This document shows positions 19,396-28,317 of a stretch of DNA of 43,394 nt, in pieces (position 1 is the stretch's first letter; each line of letters starts with the position of its first letter). The DNA comes from Albidovulum sp. (GTDB lineage Bacteria; Pseudomonadota; Alphaproteobacteria; Rhodobacterales; Rhodobacteraceae): contig WFPA01000242.1 in assembly GCA_015487815.1 (NCBI GenBank), positions 1-43,394 on the forward strand. The letters run 5' to 3'. Below the pieces are notes generated by a model that was given only the letters and a program-made list of their open reading frames with translations, was not told where the DNA came from and searched no databases. The position numbers and the translations under genes were made by a program.

Positions 19396-21267
19396 TCACC
19401 CCCCATCGAGCTTGCGGGCATATCCTCGCGGTGTATAGGCGCGGTCGTTGCCCCCCTGGCGGAAGCGGCGTGATGCGGATGAACCCACGAGCACCACTGT
19501 CAGCATGTCCACGCGGCCCGGGGTGAGATCGGCAAGACGAACGATCTCGACCCTCTCGTCGGTACGTCCCAGATCTCGCGCCAGAACCACCGGTGTGTCG
19601 GCGGGGCGGTGTTTCAGGAGCATGTCGCGGGCCTGCACGAGAAGATCCTGCCGGCGGCGCGATACCGGGTTGTAGAAGGCGATGACGAAATCGCCCCGCG
19701 CCGCCGCTTCGATCCGCGCGAGGATGGTTTCCCGCGGCGTCAGCAGATCGGAAAGGGAAATCGCACAGAAATCATGCCCGATGAGAGCGCCCGCTCGGGC
19801 GGAAGCGGCCTGCATGGCCGTGATGCCGGGTGCAAACACGATCTCCGCCCGCCGTGCGGCATCGGACACGCCACCTTCATCGACCGGGCGGTCGAGCAGC
19901 TCGCAGACGAGGGCGCCCATGGCGTAGATTCCGGCATCACCCGAGGAGACGAGGGCGACACGGCGCCCGGCTCCCGCCGCCTCCAGCGCATGGCGGCAGC
20001 GCGCCTCCTCGCTGCCCAGGGGGAATTCGACCCGCTTCTTGCCCCGGGCCAGAGGGCCGAGAAGATCGAGATAGAGGCCGTAGCCCACGAGCTCCTCCGC
20101 CTCGGCGATGAGGCGGCTTGCCTCGGGTGTTCGCCAGGTCGGCGCGCCGGGGCCGATCCCGATCACCGCCAGCCGCCCGCGGGGCCGGCCGCGCAGGGCG
20201 TCGATCGGGCCGGGTGCCTCGGCAAGCGCCGCCGTGGCCCGGGCCGTCTTGCGCTTGGCAAGGACAAGCCGCCCCGCCGCACCTACGGCCGCCAGCGCCG
20301 CGTTTTCCGCCACGCCATGAGTGCCGACCTCCGCCTTGACGATCCCGGACGGCGAGGCGCTTCGCGGGGTTTCCCTCTCGAGTTCGTCCGCCGTGAAGAA
20401 CTGGACCGGGCATTGCCAGTCGCGGGCAAGCGTCAGGATTGCCGGCTCGTCGGCCTTGATGTCGATGGTCGCGACCGAATGCAGCGCGGCCGGCACGATC
20501 CCTGCCTCGGCCAGCACGCTTTCGGCCAGTTGCCGCAGCTCTTCGGGCGGGCAGTCGCGGGCACAGCCGAGGCCGAGAACATGACGTTTCGGCCGGTATT
20601 TCAGGATAATGCCGTCCCCGGATACCGGATTGTCACCTGTCGCCCCTCCCGGCCCGAAATGAAGGCGGACGGCGGCATGCCCTTTCCCGGCGCCGTCAGC
20701 TTCGCGACCGTTCTCGAGCGGCGCAAGCCATGCCTCGGCTCCGGCCGGATTTCCCTCCATTTCGAGCGCCGCGCCATCGAGAAGAGCGGCCATCGCCGCC
20801 TTGGCGTCTTCCGGGTTCTCAAGCACCCAACCGGGCGGCGGCGCATCGAGCGCGATACCGAAATGCCGTTCCCCCGCCGTGCTGAGGGCGGCGTGGCCCC
20901 CCGTGATCGCGGCCACCTCCAGCGCCAGGGCATTGCTCCCCCGGTGACCGCCGAGAAGCGGGATCACCTCGGCCCCGTCCTCCGTCACCACCACAACCGG
21001 CGGTTCCAGCCGCTTGGAAAGGAGCACCGGCGCCAGCGCCCGGATGACGATGCCGCTGGCAGCAAGGGCGATGATCGGCCGGCCGGCAAGGAACAGCTCC
21101 TGCAGCGTGGTGACCACGTCCCCCACGAGCGTGTCGCCCGCGCCGCCAGCTCTCGGCGTGAGGAAAAGCTCGGCTCCGAGCTGCTCGGCCAGCCGCGATG
21201 CCAGCTCGCCTCCGCTGCGGGTAAGGGCAAGGATGGCGGTTCTTTCTGCCCGGACGGTCACAGCCAC
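19396..21267 (-). CDS. cobJ: Cobalamin biosynthesis CbiG fused to precorrin-3B C17-methyltransferase CobJ
   Basis: N-term VVTEDGAEVIPLLGGHRGSNALALEVA (CbiG); middle VLGLGCARDCPPEELRQLAESVLAEAGI (CbiG_C/CobE); C-term GRLAVIGIGPGAPTWRTPEA...VALVSSGDAGIYAMG (CobJ). Confidence 0.93.
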   Translation of the reverse strand: MAVTVRAERTAILALTRSGGELASRLAEQLGAELFLTPRAGGAGDTLVGDVVTTLQELFLAGRPIIALAASGIVIRALAPVLLSKRLEPPVVVVTEDGAEVIPLLGGHRGSNALALEVAAITGGHAALSTAGERHFGIALDAPPPGWVLENPEDAKAAMAALLDGAALEMEGNPAGAEAWLAPLENGREADGAGKGHAAVRLHFGPGGATGDNPVSGDGIILKYRPKRHVLGLGCARDCPPEELRQLAESVLAEAGIVPAALHSVATIDIKADEPAILTLARDWQCPVQFFTADELERETPRSASPSGIVKAEVGTHGVAENAALAAVGAAGRLVLAKRKTARATAALAEAPGPIDALRGRPRGRLAVIGIGPGAPTWRTPEASRLIAEAEELVGYGLYLDLLGPLARGKKRVEFPLGSEEARCRHALEAAGAGRRVALVSSGDAGIYAMGALVCELLDRPVDEGGVSDAARRAEIVFAPGITAMQAASARAGALIGHDFCAISLSDLLTPRETILARIEAAARGDFVIAFYNPVSRRRQDLLVQARDMLLKHRPADTPVVLARDLGRTDERVEIVRLADLTPGRVDMLTVVLVGSSASRRFRQGGNDRAYTPRGYARKLDGG

Positions 21268-21959
21268 GAATCATTCCCCTTACGGATCAGGATCATCGAG
21301 AAATAGGGAGCCTCCTCCGCCGCCTCGGCAAGCGGCAACACCGCCTCGCTGGGCAGGGAAGCGTGGATGACGAGCCGCGCAGACCCTTCGAGACCGAGCG
21401 CGGTGACAATCCGCTTCAGGCGGCCCAGATGCCGGCCGACCTTGGGAATCGCAATCGCATCGGCCGCGGCGATGACCGCCGCGATCTCGTCATCGGCGCG
21501 TGTGGCCGGAATCACGGTCAGCGCCTCCTTGCGCCCTGCAAGCGGCAAGCGGGCGGCCGCGGCGCAGGCACCGAGGGAAGAGACGCCCGGCACCACCTCG
21601 ACCGGACAGCACGAGGCGAGACGGGAGAGAAGATACATGAAGGAGCCGTAGAGCAGCGGATCGCCCTCGCACAGCACGCCGACATCACGCCCGGCCTCGA
21701 GATGCGCCCCGATGGCGGCGGCAGCAGCGTCATAGGCGCGTTGCGCCGGCTCCCGCGCGGTCGTCATCGGGATCGTGAAGGGGAGCGGGATGCTTGCCGG
21801 TGGTATGTGCGCGGCCGCAATCTCGTGGGCGAAGCCGGGGCGGCCCGGCAGTTCCGGCCAGGCGATCACCGGCAGCGCCTGCAACAGCCGCACGGCCTTG
21901 AGGGTGAGCAGCTCCGGGTCGCCGGGGCCGACGCCAATGCCGTAGAGCTTTCCGCTCAT
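21258..21959 (-). CDS. cobI: Precorrin-2 C20-methyltransferase
   Basis: [60 protein letters not shown]. Confidence 0.94.
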   Translation of the reverse strand: MSGKLYGIGVGPGDPELLTLKAVRLLQALPVIAWPELPGRPGFAHEIAAAHIPPASIPLPFTIPMTTAREPAQRAYDAAAAAIGAHLEAGRDVGVLCEGDPLLYGSFMYLLSRLASCCPVEVVPGVSSLGACAAAARLPLAGRKEALTVIPATRADDEIAAVIAAADAIAIPKVGRHLGRLKRIVTALGLEGSARLVIHASLPSEAVLPLAEAAEEAPYFSMILIRKGNDSWL

Positions 21960-23179
21960 GCTTCCTCCACCGGCTTGATCGCGCTCCAGAGCGTGACATG
22001 CCTGAGCGGCCGCCATGCCGTCATTTCGCCGAGGCGCTCGGCCCGTTCGATGCCGATGCGCACGAGATCGCCCCCAAGTGTCGCCTGCATTTCGCCGAGC
22101 ACCCTCTCGCTGCCAAGGCTGACGGCAGAGGCGGCGATCCGCCCCGCAGGCTTCAGCCGCTTCCAGGCAAGGCGGATGGTCCCGGGCGAGATGCCACCGC
22201 CGAGAAACACCGCATCGGGCCGTGGCAGATCGGTCAGCGCCTCGGGCGCTTCCCCCTCGATCAGCCTCAGCCGCGGCGCCCCCAGACGAATGGCATTCTC
22301 CCGCGCCAGCGCCAGCCGGTCGGCCCGCCGGTCGATGCCGATCGCCTGCGCATCGCGAGCCGCACGCATCCACTCGATCGCCACCGACCCCGAACCGCAG
22401 CCGATGTCCCACAGAAGCTGCCCACGCATCGGCATCAGCCGGGAGAGCACCAGCGCCCGCACTTCGCGCTTGGTCATCACCCCGTCGGAGCGGAAGGCCG
22501 CATCCGGCAGACCGGGCATCTGCGACCGGATCTCGGCCGCGGGGCCGGGAATGATCTCGACACCCATCGTGTTGAAGGGCGGGACCTTGCCCTGCCATTC
22601 TTCCGCGGTGGCGGAATGGCGGGTTTCCTCGTGCGTGCCCATATCGGCAAACACGTGAAGCCGGCTCGGCCCGTAACCGCGCTCTGTCAGGATACGGGCG
22701 ATCTCGGCCGGCGTGTCCTCGCCCGTCGTCAGCACCAGCCACCGCATTCCCGGCTGGATGAAGGGAATGACCTGCTCGACGGGGCGGCCATGGACGGTCA
22801 GCGTCTCGAGATCGGCCAGCGACCAGCCGAGACGACAGGCGGCGAGCTGAAAGGCCGACAGCTGTGGATAAAAGGCGGTCTCTTCCTTGGGGAAGGCACG
22901 GGCGATGCGGGCGCCCACCGAATACCACAGAGGATCGCCGGTCGCGAGAACGGCCAGTTGCCGGCCCCGATGGGCGGCGATGGTGTCGATCAGGGCGCTG
23001 AAGGGCGAAGGCCAGGCAATGCGCTCGGCCCTGATCTCCGGGGTCAGCCGGTGATGCCGGTCGGCGCCGATGACAAGCTCGGCCTGCTCGAGCGCAGCCC
23101 GTGCCGCCGGCCGCAGCCCGGCGAGCCCGTCGGGGCCGAAGCCGATGACATGAAGCCAGGGGCGGGCCGCATCAGCCAT
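21956..23179 (-). CDS. cobL: Precorrin-6Y C5,15-methyltransferase (decarboxylating), CbiE-CbiT fusion
   Basis: [35 protein letters not shown]...; [23 protein letters not shown]. Confidence 0.95.
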   Translation of the reverse strand: MADAARPWLHVIGFGPDGLAGLRPAARAALEQAELVIGADRHHRLTPEIRAERIAWPSPFSALIDTIAAHRGRQLAVLATGDPLWYSVGARIARAFPKEETAFYPQLSAFQLAACRLGWSLADLETLTVHGRPVEQVIPFIQPGMRWLVLTTGEDTPAEIARILTERGYGPSRLHVFADMGTHEETRHSATAEEWQGKVPPFNTMGVEIIPGPAAEIRSQMPGLPDAAFRSDGVMTKREVRALVLSRLMPMRGQLLWDIGCGSGSVAIEWMRAARDAQAIGIDRRADRLALARENAIRLGAPRLRLIEGEAPEALTDLPRPDAVFLGGGISPGTIRLAWKRLKPAGRIAASAVSLGSERVLGEMQATLGGDLVRIGIERAERLGEMTAWRPLRHVTLWSAIKPVEEA

Positions 23180-23831
23180 CGGCCGCCTCCTCGCCGGGCA
23201 GGCCGGCCGCAAGCGCGTTGACCGCGGCCGCTGCCATGGCCGAACCGCCGCGCCGGCCCCGCAGGGTGACGAATTCGGCGCCGCGCGGATCGGCCGCGAG
23301 TGCCGCCTTGCTCTCGGCCGCACCTACGAAACCCACCGGGAAGCCGAGTATCACCGCCGGCCGCGGCCAGCCTTCGTCGAGTCGCTCGAGGAGATGAAAA
23401 AGGGCCGTCGGCGCATTGCCGATCGCCACCACCGCTCCTTCGAGCCGCGGTCGCCACAGATCGACCGCCGCCGCCGAGCGCGTGGTGCCAAGATCGGCAG
23501 CCAGCCTCGGCACAGCCGGATCTTCGAGCGTGACGACGACATCGTTTTCTGCCGGCAGCTTGTCGCGGATGATGCCGGCAGCCACCATCGAACAGTCGCA
23601 GAGAATCGGCGCGCCGGCGGCCAGCGCCTCGACCCCGGCCCGTGCCGCCCCGGGGCTGAAGGCGATCCGGTCGGCGATCTCGACCATGCCCGAGGCGTGA
23701 ACCAGCCGCACGATCACCGGCTGCATCGACGGCGGAAAGCGGCCGAGCCGGGCCTCGCGGCGCACCGTCTCGAAGCTGCGGCGGTAGATCTCGGCCGGAT
23801 CCTTCAGATATCGCAACGGCGGTCGCGTCAT
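23172..23831 (-). CDS. cobH: Precorrin-8X methylmutase
   Basis: [67 protein letters not shown]. Confidence 0.96.
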   Translation of the reverse strand: MTRPPLRYLKDPAEIYRRSFETVRREARLGRFPPSMQPVIVRLVHASGMVEIADRIAFSPGAARAGVEALAAGAPILCDCSMVAAGIIRDKLPAENDVVVTLEDPAVPRLAADLGTTRSAAAVDLWRPRLEGAVVAIGNAPTALFHLLERLDEGWPRPAVILGFPVGFVGAAESKAALAADPRGAEFVTLRGRRGGSAMAAAAVNALAAGLPGEEAADG

Positions 23832-23835
23832 CGAC

Positions 23836-24960
23836 TCACCTCTTGCTGCGCCGCACGCTCACCGGCCCCAGCGGATGATCCGCATGGGGGTAACGATGGT
23901 GATGGTGGTGATGGTGGTGATGGTGCTCGTCATCATGATGGTGATGGTGATGCGCGGCCATCTCGAGACGGCACTCCCCGGTGCAGAAATCGTCACACAG
24001 GGTGCATGCCGCCACATTCGAGCCCGGCGCCGAAGCCCCCTGCCCCTCGACATGGTGATGATGACTTTCCTGAGGCGTGCCCACTTCCTCTTCGAAACCG
24101 AGAATTCGCGTGCGGTACTTGCACATCGCACAGCTTGGCGGCGGCGCCTCTCCCATCTGCTCCATGATACGTTCGACGAAGGCCGCCATCACCTCGGGAT
24201 GATCATTGAGATAACCGGCCTTGACGAACTCGATCCCGGGATGGGCGGTGGCAACCCGGTCGGTGAAGCCGTATATCCGATCGACGAGAATGCCCGTGAA
24301 GAGCATGTAGGGGAAAACGACAATGCGCCGATAACCGAGCTTCGCCGCATGCTCCAGCGTCGGCTGCACCAGCGGGAAGGTGACGCCGGAATAGCCGACT
24401 TCGCACCAGCCGAAGCCCATGCCCTCCCACAGCATCCGCGCCAGCTTGGCGACATTGCCGTTGGCGTCGGGATCGGAGGCGCCGCGGCCGATGACGACAA
24501 GACAGGTTTCCTCGGGCGGTACCGGGCCGGAGGCGGCATCGGCCGCGGCCATCGCTTCGCGCACCCGGTCGCCGGCGGCCGCCAGAAGATGGGCATCGAT
24601 GCCGAGCTCGCGGCCCATGGTGATCTCGATGCCATGTTCGGCGGCATAGCGCGCGAGCACCGTCGGCACGTCGTTCTTGGTGTGCATGGCGGCGAACAGC
24701 ATGCCGGGAACCGCATAGATGCGCGTGCAACCGGCCTCGCGCAGCCGGTCGAGCCCGTCGCGGATCACCGGGTTGGCGAATTCGAGATAGCCGTGGGCGA
24801 CTTCCCAGCTTTCGGGCAGAAAGGCCGGCAGCCTTTCTGCAAGAGCTGCAAATTCGGCCACGGCCCGCTCGTCCCGCGAGCCATGGCCACAGAGCATGAC
24901 ACCGATTCTGCCGCCATCCTCGGCGGTTCGGGGAAGATCTGTCGGGGGAAGCATGTCCAT
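23836..24960 (-). CDS. cbiX: Sirohydrochlorin cobaltochelatase CbiX-like, with Cys-rich and His-rich C-terminus
   Basis: [86 protein letters not shown]. Start 24960 chosen by SD AGGAG at 7 nt spacing. Confidence 0.9.
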   Translation of the reverse strand: MDMLPPTDLPRTAEDGGRIGVMLCGHGSRDERAVAEFAALAERLPAFLPESWEVAHGYLEFANPVIRDGLDRLREAGCTRIYAVPGMLFAAMHTKNDVPTVLARYAAEHGIEITMGRELGIDAHLLAAAGDRVREAMAAADAASGPVPPEETCLVVIGRGASDPDANGNVAKLARMLWEGMGFGWCEVGYSGVTFPLVQPTLEHAAKLGYRRIVVFPYMLFTGILVDRIYGFTDRVATAHPGIEFVKAGYLNDHPEVMAAFVERIMEQMGEAPPPSCAMCKYRTRILGFEEEVGTPQESHHHHVEGQGASAPGSNVAACTLCDDFCTGECRLEMAAHHHHHHDDEHHHHHHHHHHRYPHADHPLGPVSVRRSKR

Positions 24961-24961
24961 C

Positions 24962-25148
24962 GGCGGTCTCCTCATGCAACGCCCGAAGAGACCGCCTCGC
25001 GGCGGGTGACGACGCTGGCCTCCGATCCCCGGTTTGGGTCGATCTCGGCGCAGCCCACCTCTCGGGCCCCTCGGACTTCGTCCTCTCCCGCTTACTTCCG
25101 CATGAAGGATGCTGCAAGCGCAAAGGCCCCGGCGCCATCGCTTGCATG
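24962..25148 (-). promoter_or_regulatory. Candidate structured 5' leader of cbiX (riboswitch-like or leader-peptide element)
   Basis: Inverted repeats 24962-24970/24988-24996 (9 bp, covers part of SD), 24992-24996/25001-25005, 24973-24979/25142-25148 (7 bp), 25113-25120/25139-25146 (8 bp). Confidence 0.5.
24972..25058 (-). CDS. Possible leader mini-ORF (28 aa) upstream of cbiX
   Basis: GTG start with AGGGG 8 nt upstream; VGCAEIDPNRGSEASVVTRREAVSSGVA-stop; high GC3; TGA overlaps an upstream in-frame ATG of cbiX. Confidence 0.35.
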   Translation of the reverse strand: MGCAEIDPNRGSEASVVTRREAVSSGVA

Positions 25149-25188
25149 CGCGTGACAATTCGGCCTAGGGAAGCGCGAAGGAGGCGCC

Positions 25189-25575
25189 ATGACCACGACC
25201 ATCACCATATGCAGCACCTGTCGTCACATGGGCCGGGACCTGCCCGAAGGCGCGGTGCGGGACGGGGAGCGGCTGGCCGAGAAGGTCGCGCGTCTCGTGC
25301 CGGAAAACGGTGATCTGCGCGTTCGCCGCGTGGCCTGTCTCATGGGCTGCGATCACGGTTGCAATGTCGCCATCCAGGCCGAGGGCAAGCTTGCCTATGT
25401 GCTGGGCCGCTTTGCACCGGAGGAGGAGGCTGCGCGCGCGATCCTTGCCTATGCCGCGCTTCATGCCGCCAGTCCTTCGGGGCAGGTGCCTTTCCGCGCG
25501 TGGCCGCAAGGGGTGAAGGGGCATTTCGTCGCCCGGATTCCTCCGCTCGACATCGAGGGGGAGGACAAGGCGTGA
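25189..25575 (+). CDS. DUF1636 family protein (Cys-rich, metal-binding-like)
   Basis: MTTTITICSTCRHMG...RRVACLMGCDHGCNVAIQAEGKLAYVLGRF; divergent from cbiX, next to cobC. Confidence 0.85.
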   Translation: MTTTITICSTCRHMGRDLPEGAVRDGERLAEKVARLVPENGDLRVRRVACLMGCDHGCNVAIQAEGKLAYVLGRFAPEEEAARAILAYAALHAASPSGQVPFRAWPQGVKGHFVARIPPLDIEGEDKA

Positions 25576-26552
25576 GAACGCCGCGGGAACATGGCGGTGG
25601 TCTCGATGCGGTGATCTTCCGCCGCGGCGGCTCCCGGGCCGAGTGGATCGACCTTTCGACCGGCATCAACCCCTGGCCATGGCCACACCCGGCGCCGCTG
25701 CCACCGCTTCCCGCAGAGAGTTTCACCCGCCTGCCCGACGGGAGCGCCTTCGCCCGGCTCGAGACGGCGGCCCGCCGCTTCTGGAAGATCCCGGCAGAAG
25801 CTGCGGTTCTTCCCGCCCATGGCGCATCGGCGCTGATCGCCCTCATCCCGTCGCTCGCCCCGCCCGGGCGTGTGGCCATCGACCCCGATACCTACAACGA
25901 GCACGCCGCCGCCTTCCGTCATTGGGGCTGGCGGATCGTGCCGCCCGGGGACGCCGCCGAAGCCGCCGTCTTCATCCATCCCGACAATCCCACGGGGCGG
26001 ACGGTGCGGGCGGACGACATCCCGGAACTGTCCCTGGTCGTGATCGACGAGAGCTTCTGCGACACCATGCCCGAGAAGTCGCTGATCGCGCTTTCACGGC
26101 GACCGGGGATCATCATCCTCAAGAGCTTCGGCAAGTTCTGGGGGCTCGCCGGGCTGAGGCTCGGTTTTGCCATCGGCCATCCAGAAACCCTTGCTCCTCT
26201 TGCCGAGAGGACAGGGCCCTGGGCGGTGAGCGGGGCTGCTCTCGCGACCGGAGCAGAAGCGCTTGCGGATACGGGCTGGGCCGAGACGGCCCGGGCGCGG
26301 CTCGAGCGGGGCGCAAGGCGGCTCGATCGGCTGCTCGAGGCGGCCGGGGCGCGGGTTCTCGGCGGCACTCCGCTCTTCCGGCTTGTCGAAGTGGCCGATG
26401 CCGACCTCTGGCAGGCGCAGCTCGAAGAGCGGCGCATCCATCTGCGCCGCTTCTCCCGCCACCCCCGGCGGCTGCGCTTCGGCCTGCCCGGCCCCGACAC
26501 GGCATGGCAGCGCCTCGAAGAAACGCTTGCGGAGCTGGGCGATGCCGGCTGA
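25572..26552 (+). CDS. cobC: Threonine-phosphate decarboxylase (pyridoxal-phosphate-dependent)
   Basis: WIDLSTGINPWPWP; HPDNPTGR; VIDESFCD; ILKSFGKFWGLAGLRLGFAIG; GTG start at 25572. Confidence 0.93.
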   Translation: MRTPREHGGGLDAVIFRRGGSRAEWIDLSTGINPWPWPHPAPLPPLPAESFTRLPDGSAFARLETAARRFWKIPAEAAVLPAHGASALIALIPSLAPPGRVAIDPDTYNEHAAAFRHWGWRIVPPGDAAEAAVFIHPDNPTGRTVRADDIPELSLVVIDESFCDTMPEKSLIALSRRPGIIILKSFGKFWGLAGLRLGFAIGHPETLAPLAERTGPWAVSGAALATGAEALADTGWAETARARLERGARRLDRLLEAAGARVLGGTPLFRLVEVADADLWQAQLEERRIHLRRFSRHPRRLRFGLPGPDTAWQRLEETLAELGDAG

Positions 26553-27474
26553 AGCGGTCCTTGCCCTGGCACTGATCCTCGACGCGCTTGCCGGCGAGCC
26601 GGCCTTTCTCTGGCGGCATCTGCCGCATCCGGTGGTGCTCATCGGCCGCGTCATCGCCCTTCTCGACCAAGGGCTGAATCGCGGCTCTTTTCGCAAGATC
26701 AAGGGGTTGGCTGCCATTGTGAGTATATGCGGAGCGGCTGTTGCCGTCGGCATCCTCCTCTCGCGCCTGCCGCTGGCACCGTTCTGGCAGCTTCTTCTGG
26801 CCGCCATCCTTCTCGCCTGGCGCAGCCTCGTCGATCATGTGGCCGCCGTGGCCGATGCCCTGACCCGCTCCCTGCCCGAAGCGCGCATCGCGCTCGGGCG
26901 CATCGTCGGTCGCGACACCACCGAAATGGACGAAGCGGCCATCGCCCGTGCCGCCATCGAGAGCGCGGCCGAAAACTTTTCCGACGGGGTGATCGCCCCT
27001 GCCTTCTGGTTTCTCCTTCTCGGCCTGCCCGGCATGCTGCTCTGCAAGGCCATCAGCACCGCCGATTCGATGATTGGCTACCGCAACGACAGATATGCGG
27101 AATTCGGCTGGGCGGCGGCCCGTCTCGACGATCTTGCCAACTGGGCCCCGGCACGGCTTTCCGCCCTTCTGATCGTCCTGGCCGGCGCTGTCCCACCCCG
27201 CAGCTGGCCGGCCATCGCCGCCGAGGCGCGCCGCCACCGCTCCCCCAATGCCGGCTGGCCGGAAGCGGCCATGGCTCACGCGCTCGGTGTCTCGCTTGCC
27301 GGCCCGCGCCGCTATGGCGGTGTTCTTCATGACGAACCCTTCATTCATCCTGCGGGCAACAGAACGCCCGGCATATCCGGGATACGCCGGGCGATCGGGG
27401 TTCTGTGGCGGGCCTGGGGGCTCTTTCTCGCCCTCATTCCGGCCTTGTTTCTTCTCAAGCGGCTCGTAACCTGA
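26542..27474 (+). CDS. cbiB: Adenosylcobinamide-phosphate synthase
   Basis: LILDALAGEPAFLWRHLPHPVVLIG; AIESAAENFSDGVIAPAFWF; STADSMIGYRNDRYAEFGWAAARLDDLANW. Confidence 0.95.
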   Translation: MPAEAVLALALILDALAGEPAFLWRHLPHPVVLIGRVIALLDQGLNRGSFRKIKGLAAIVSICGAAVAVGILLSRLPLAPFWQLLLAAILLAWRSLVDHVAAVADALTRSLPEARIALGRIVGRDTTEMDEAAIARAAIESAAENFSDGVIAPAFWFLLLGLPGMLLCKAISTADSMIGYRNDRYAEFGWAAARLDDLANWAPARLSALLIVLAGAVPPRSWPAIAAEARRHRSPNAGWPEAAMAHALGVSLAGPRRYGGVLHDEPFIHPAGNRTPGISGIRRAIGVLWRAWGLFLALIPALFLLKRLVT

Positions 27475-27521
27475 GGCAATGCCTCAGAAAAACGCTGCAC
27501 ACGCTTGATAATGGCGGACTT

Positions 27522-28079
27522 TCAGGCGTCAACCTTCTTGCCGAGCTCCTTGGCATGGAGCCAGTCGGCATGTTTCGGCGCCCGCTTGGTCTTCGACCAT
27601 TCCTCGAGCATTTCCCATTTCACGGCATCGAGCTTCTTCAGCTTCTCCTCTTCTTCCGGGTCGGGGCAGGCAAGCTCGATCCGGTGCCCGTTCGGGTCGA
27701 AGAAGTAGATCGAATGGAACAGCGAATGGTCGGTCACGCCGAGAACCTCGATACCGTTCTTCTCGAGATGCTCCTTGTAGGCGAGCAGCGTTTCGCGATC
27801 CTTGACCTTGAAGGCGATGTGCTGAACCCATTCGGGCGTGTTCGGGTCCTTGCCCATCTCCGGCTTGGTCGGCAGCTCGAAGAAGGCAAGGATGTTGCCG
27901 TTCCCCGCATCGAGGAAGATGTGCATGTAGGGGTCGGGCTCCTTGGTCGAGGGCACGCGGTCCTCGGCGATGGCAAGCACGAAATCCATGTTGAGCATCT
28001 TGCCATACCACTCGACGGTTTCCTTCGCATCCTTGCAGCGATATGCAACATGGTGAATCTGTTCGATCCTGAGTGTCAT
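27522..28079 (-). CDS. VOC family (glyoxalase/dioxygenase superfamily) protein
   Basis: MTLRIEQIHHVAYRCKDAKETVEWYGKMLNMDF...HIFLDAGNGNILAFFE...HIAFKV...FFDPNGHRIEL. Confidence 0.88.
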   Translation of the reverse strand: MTLRIEQIHHVAYRCKDAKETVEWYGKMLNMDFVLAIAEDRVPSTKEPDPYMHIFLDAGNGNILAFFELPTKPEMGKDPNTPEWVQHIAFKVKDRETLLAYKEHLEKNGIEVLGVTDHSLFHSIYFFDPNGHRIELACPDPEEEEKLKKLDAVKWEMLEEWSKTKRAPKHADWLHAKELGKKVDA

Positions 28080-28083
28080 TCCT

Positions 28084-28317
28084 CTACCCTTCCTGTCTGT
28101 CGATCCCGTTTTCGGCCGCCTTGCGGGCGGCTTCCATGGCTTCGGAAAGAACCTCGCGGTCACCGACCTGGTTCGCGAGGATGAGCACGAGCCGGGCATT
28201 GACCGCGGCCGACTGCGCCTCCGTCAGCCCTTCATGCAGGCCGACAAGTTCTTCGTAGAATCCGTCCGGGTCGGGGATGTTCGGCTCGGTAATCAGCTTG
28301 CCCATCTCGGCCTCCAT
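28084..28317 (-). CDS. DUF2783 domain-containing protein
   Basis: PNIPDPDGFYEELVGLHEGLTEAQSAAVNARLVLILANQVGD. Confidence 0.78.
   Translation of the reverse strand: MEAEMGKLITEPNIPDPDGFYEELVGLHEGLTEAQSAAVNARLVLILANQVGDREVLSEAMEAARKAAENGIDRQEG

Noticed and set aside
23890-23955. GATGGT/GGTGAT trinucleotide-like repeat that could look like a microsatellite or CRISPR-like repeat
   Set aside because: Fully explained by the poly-His tail of CbiX; no spacer structure.
24962-25148. Calling the cbiX leader a canonical cobalamin riboswitch
   Set aside because: The conserved GCCACTG core and the usual upstream elements were not found, so only a candidate structured leader is reported.
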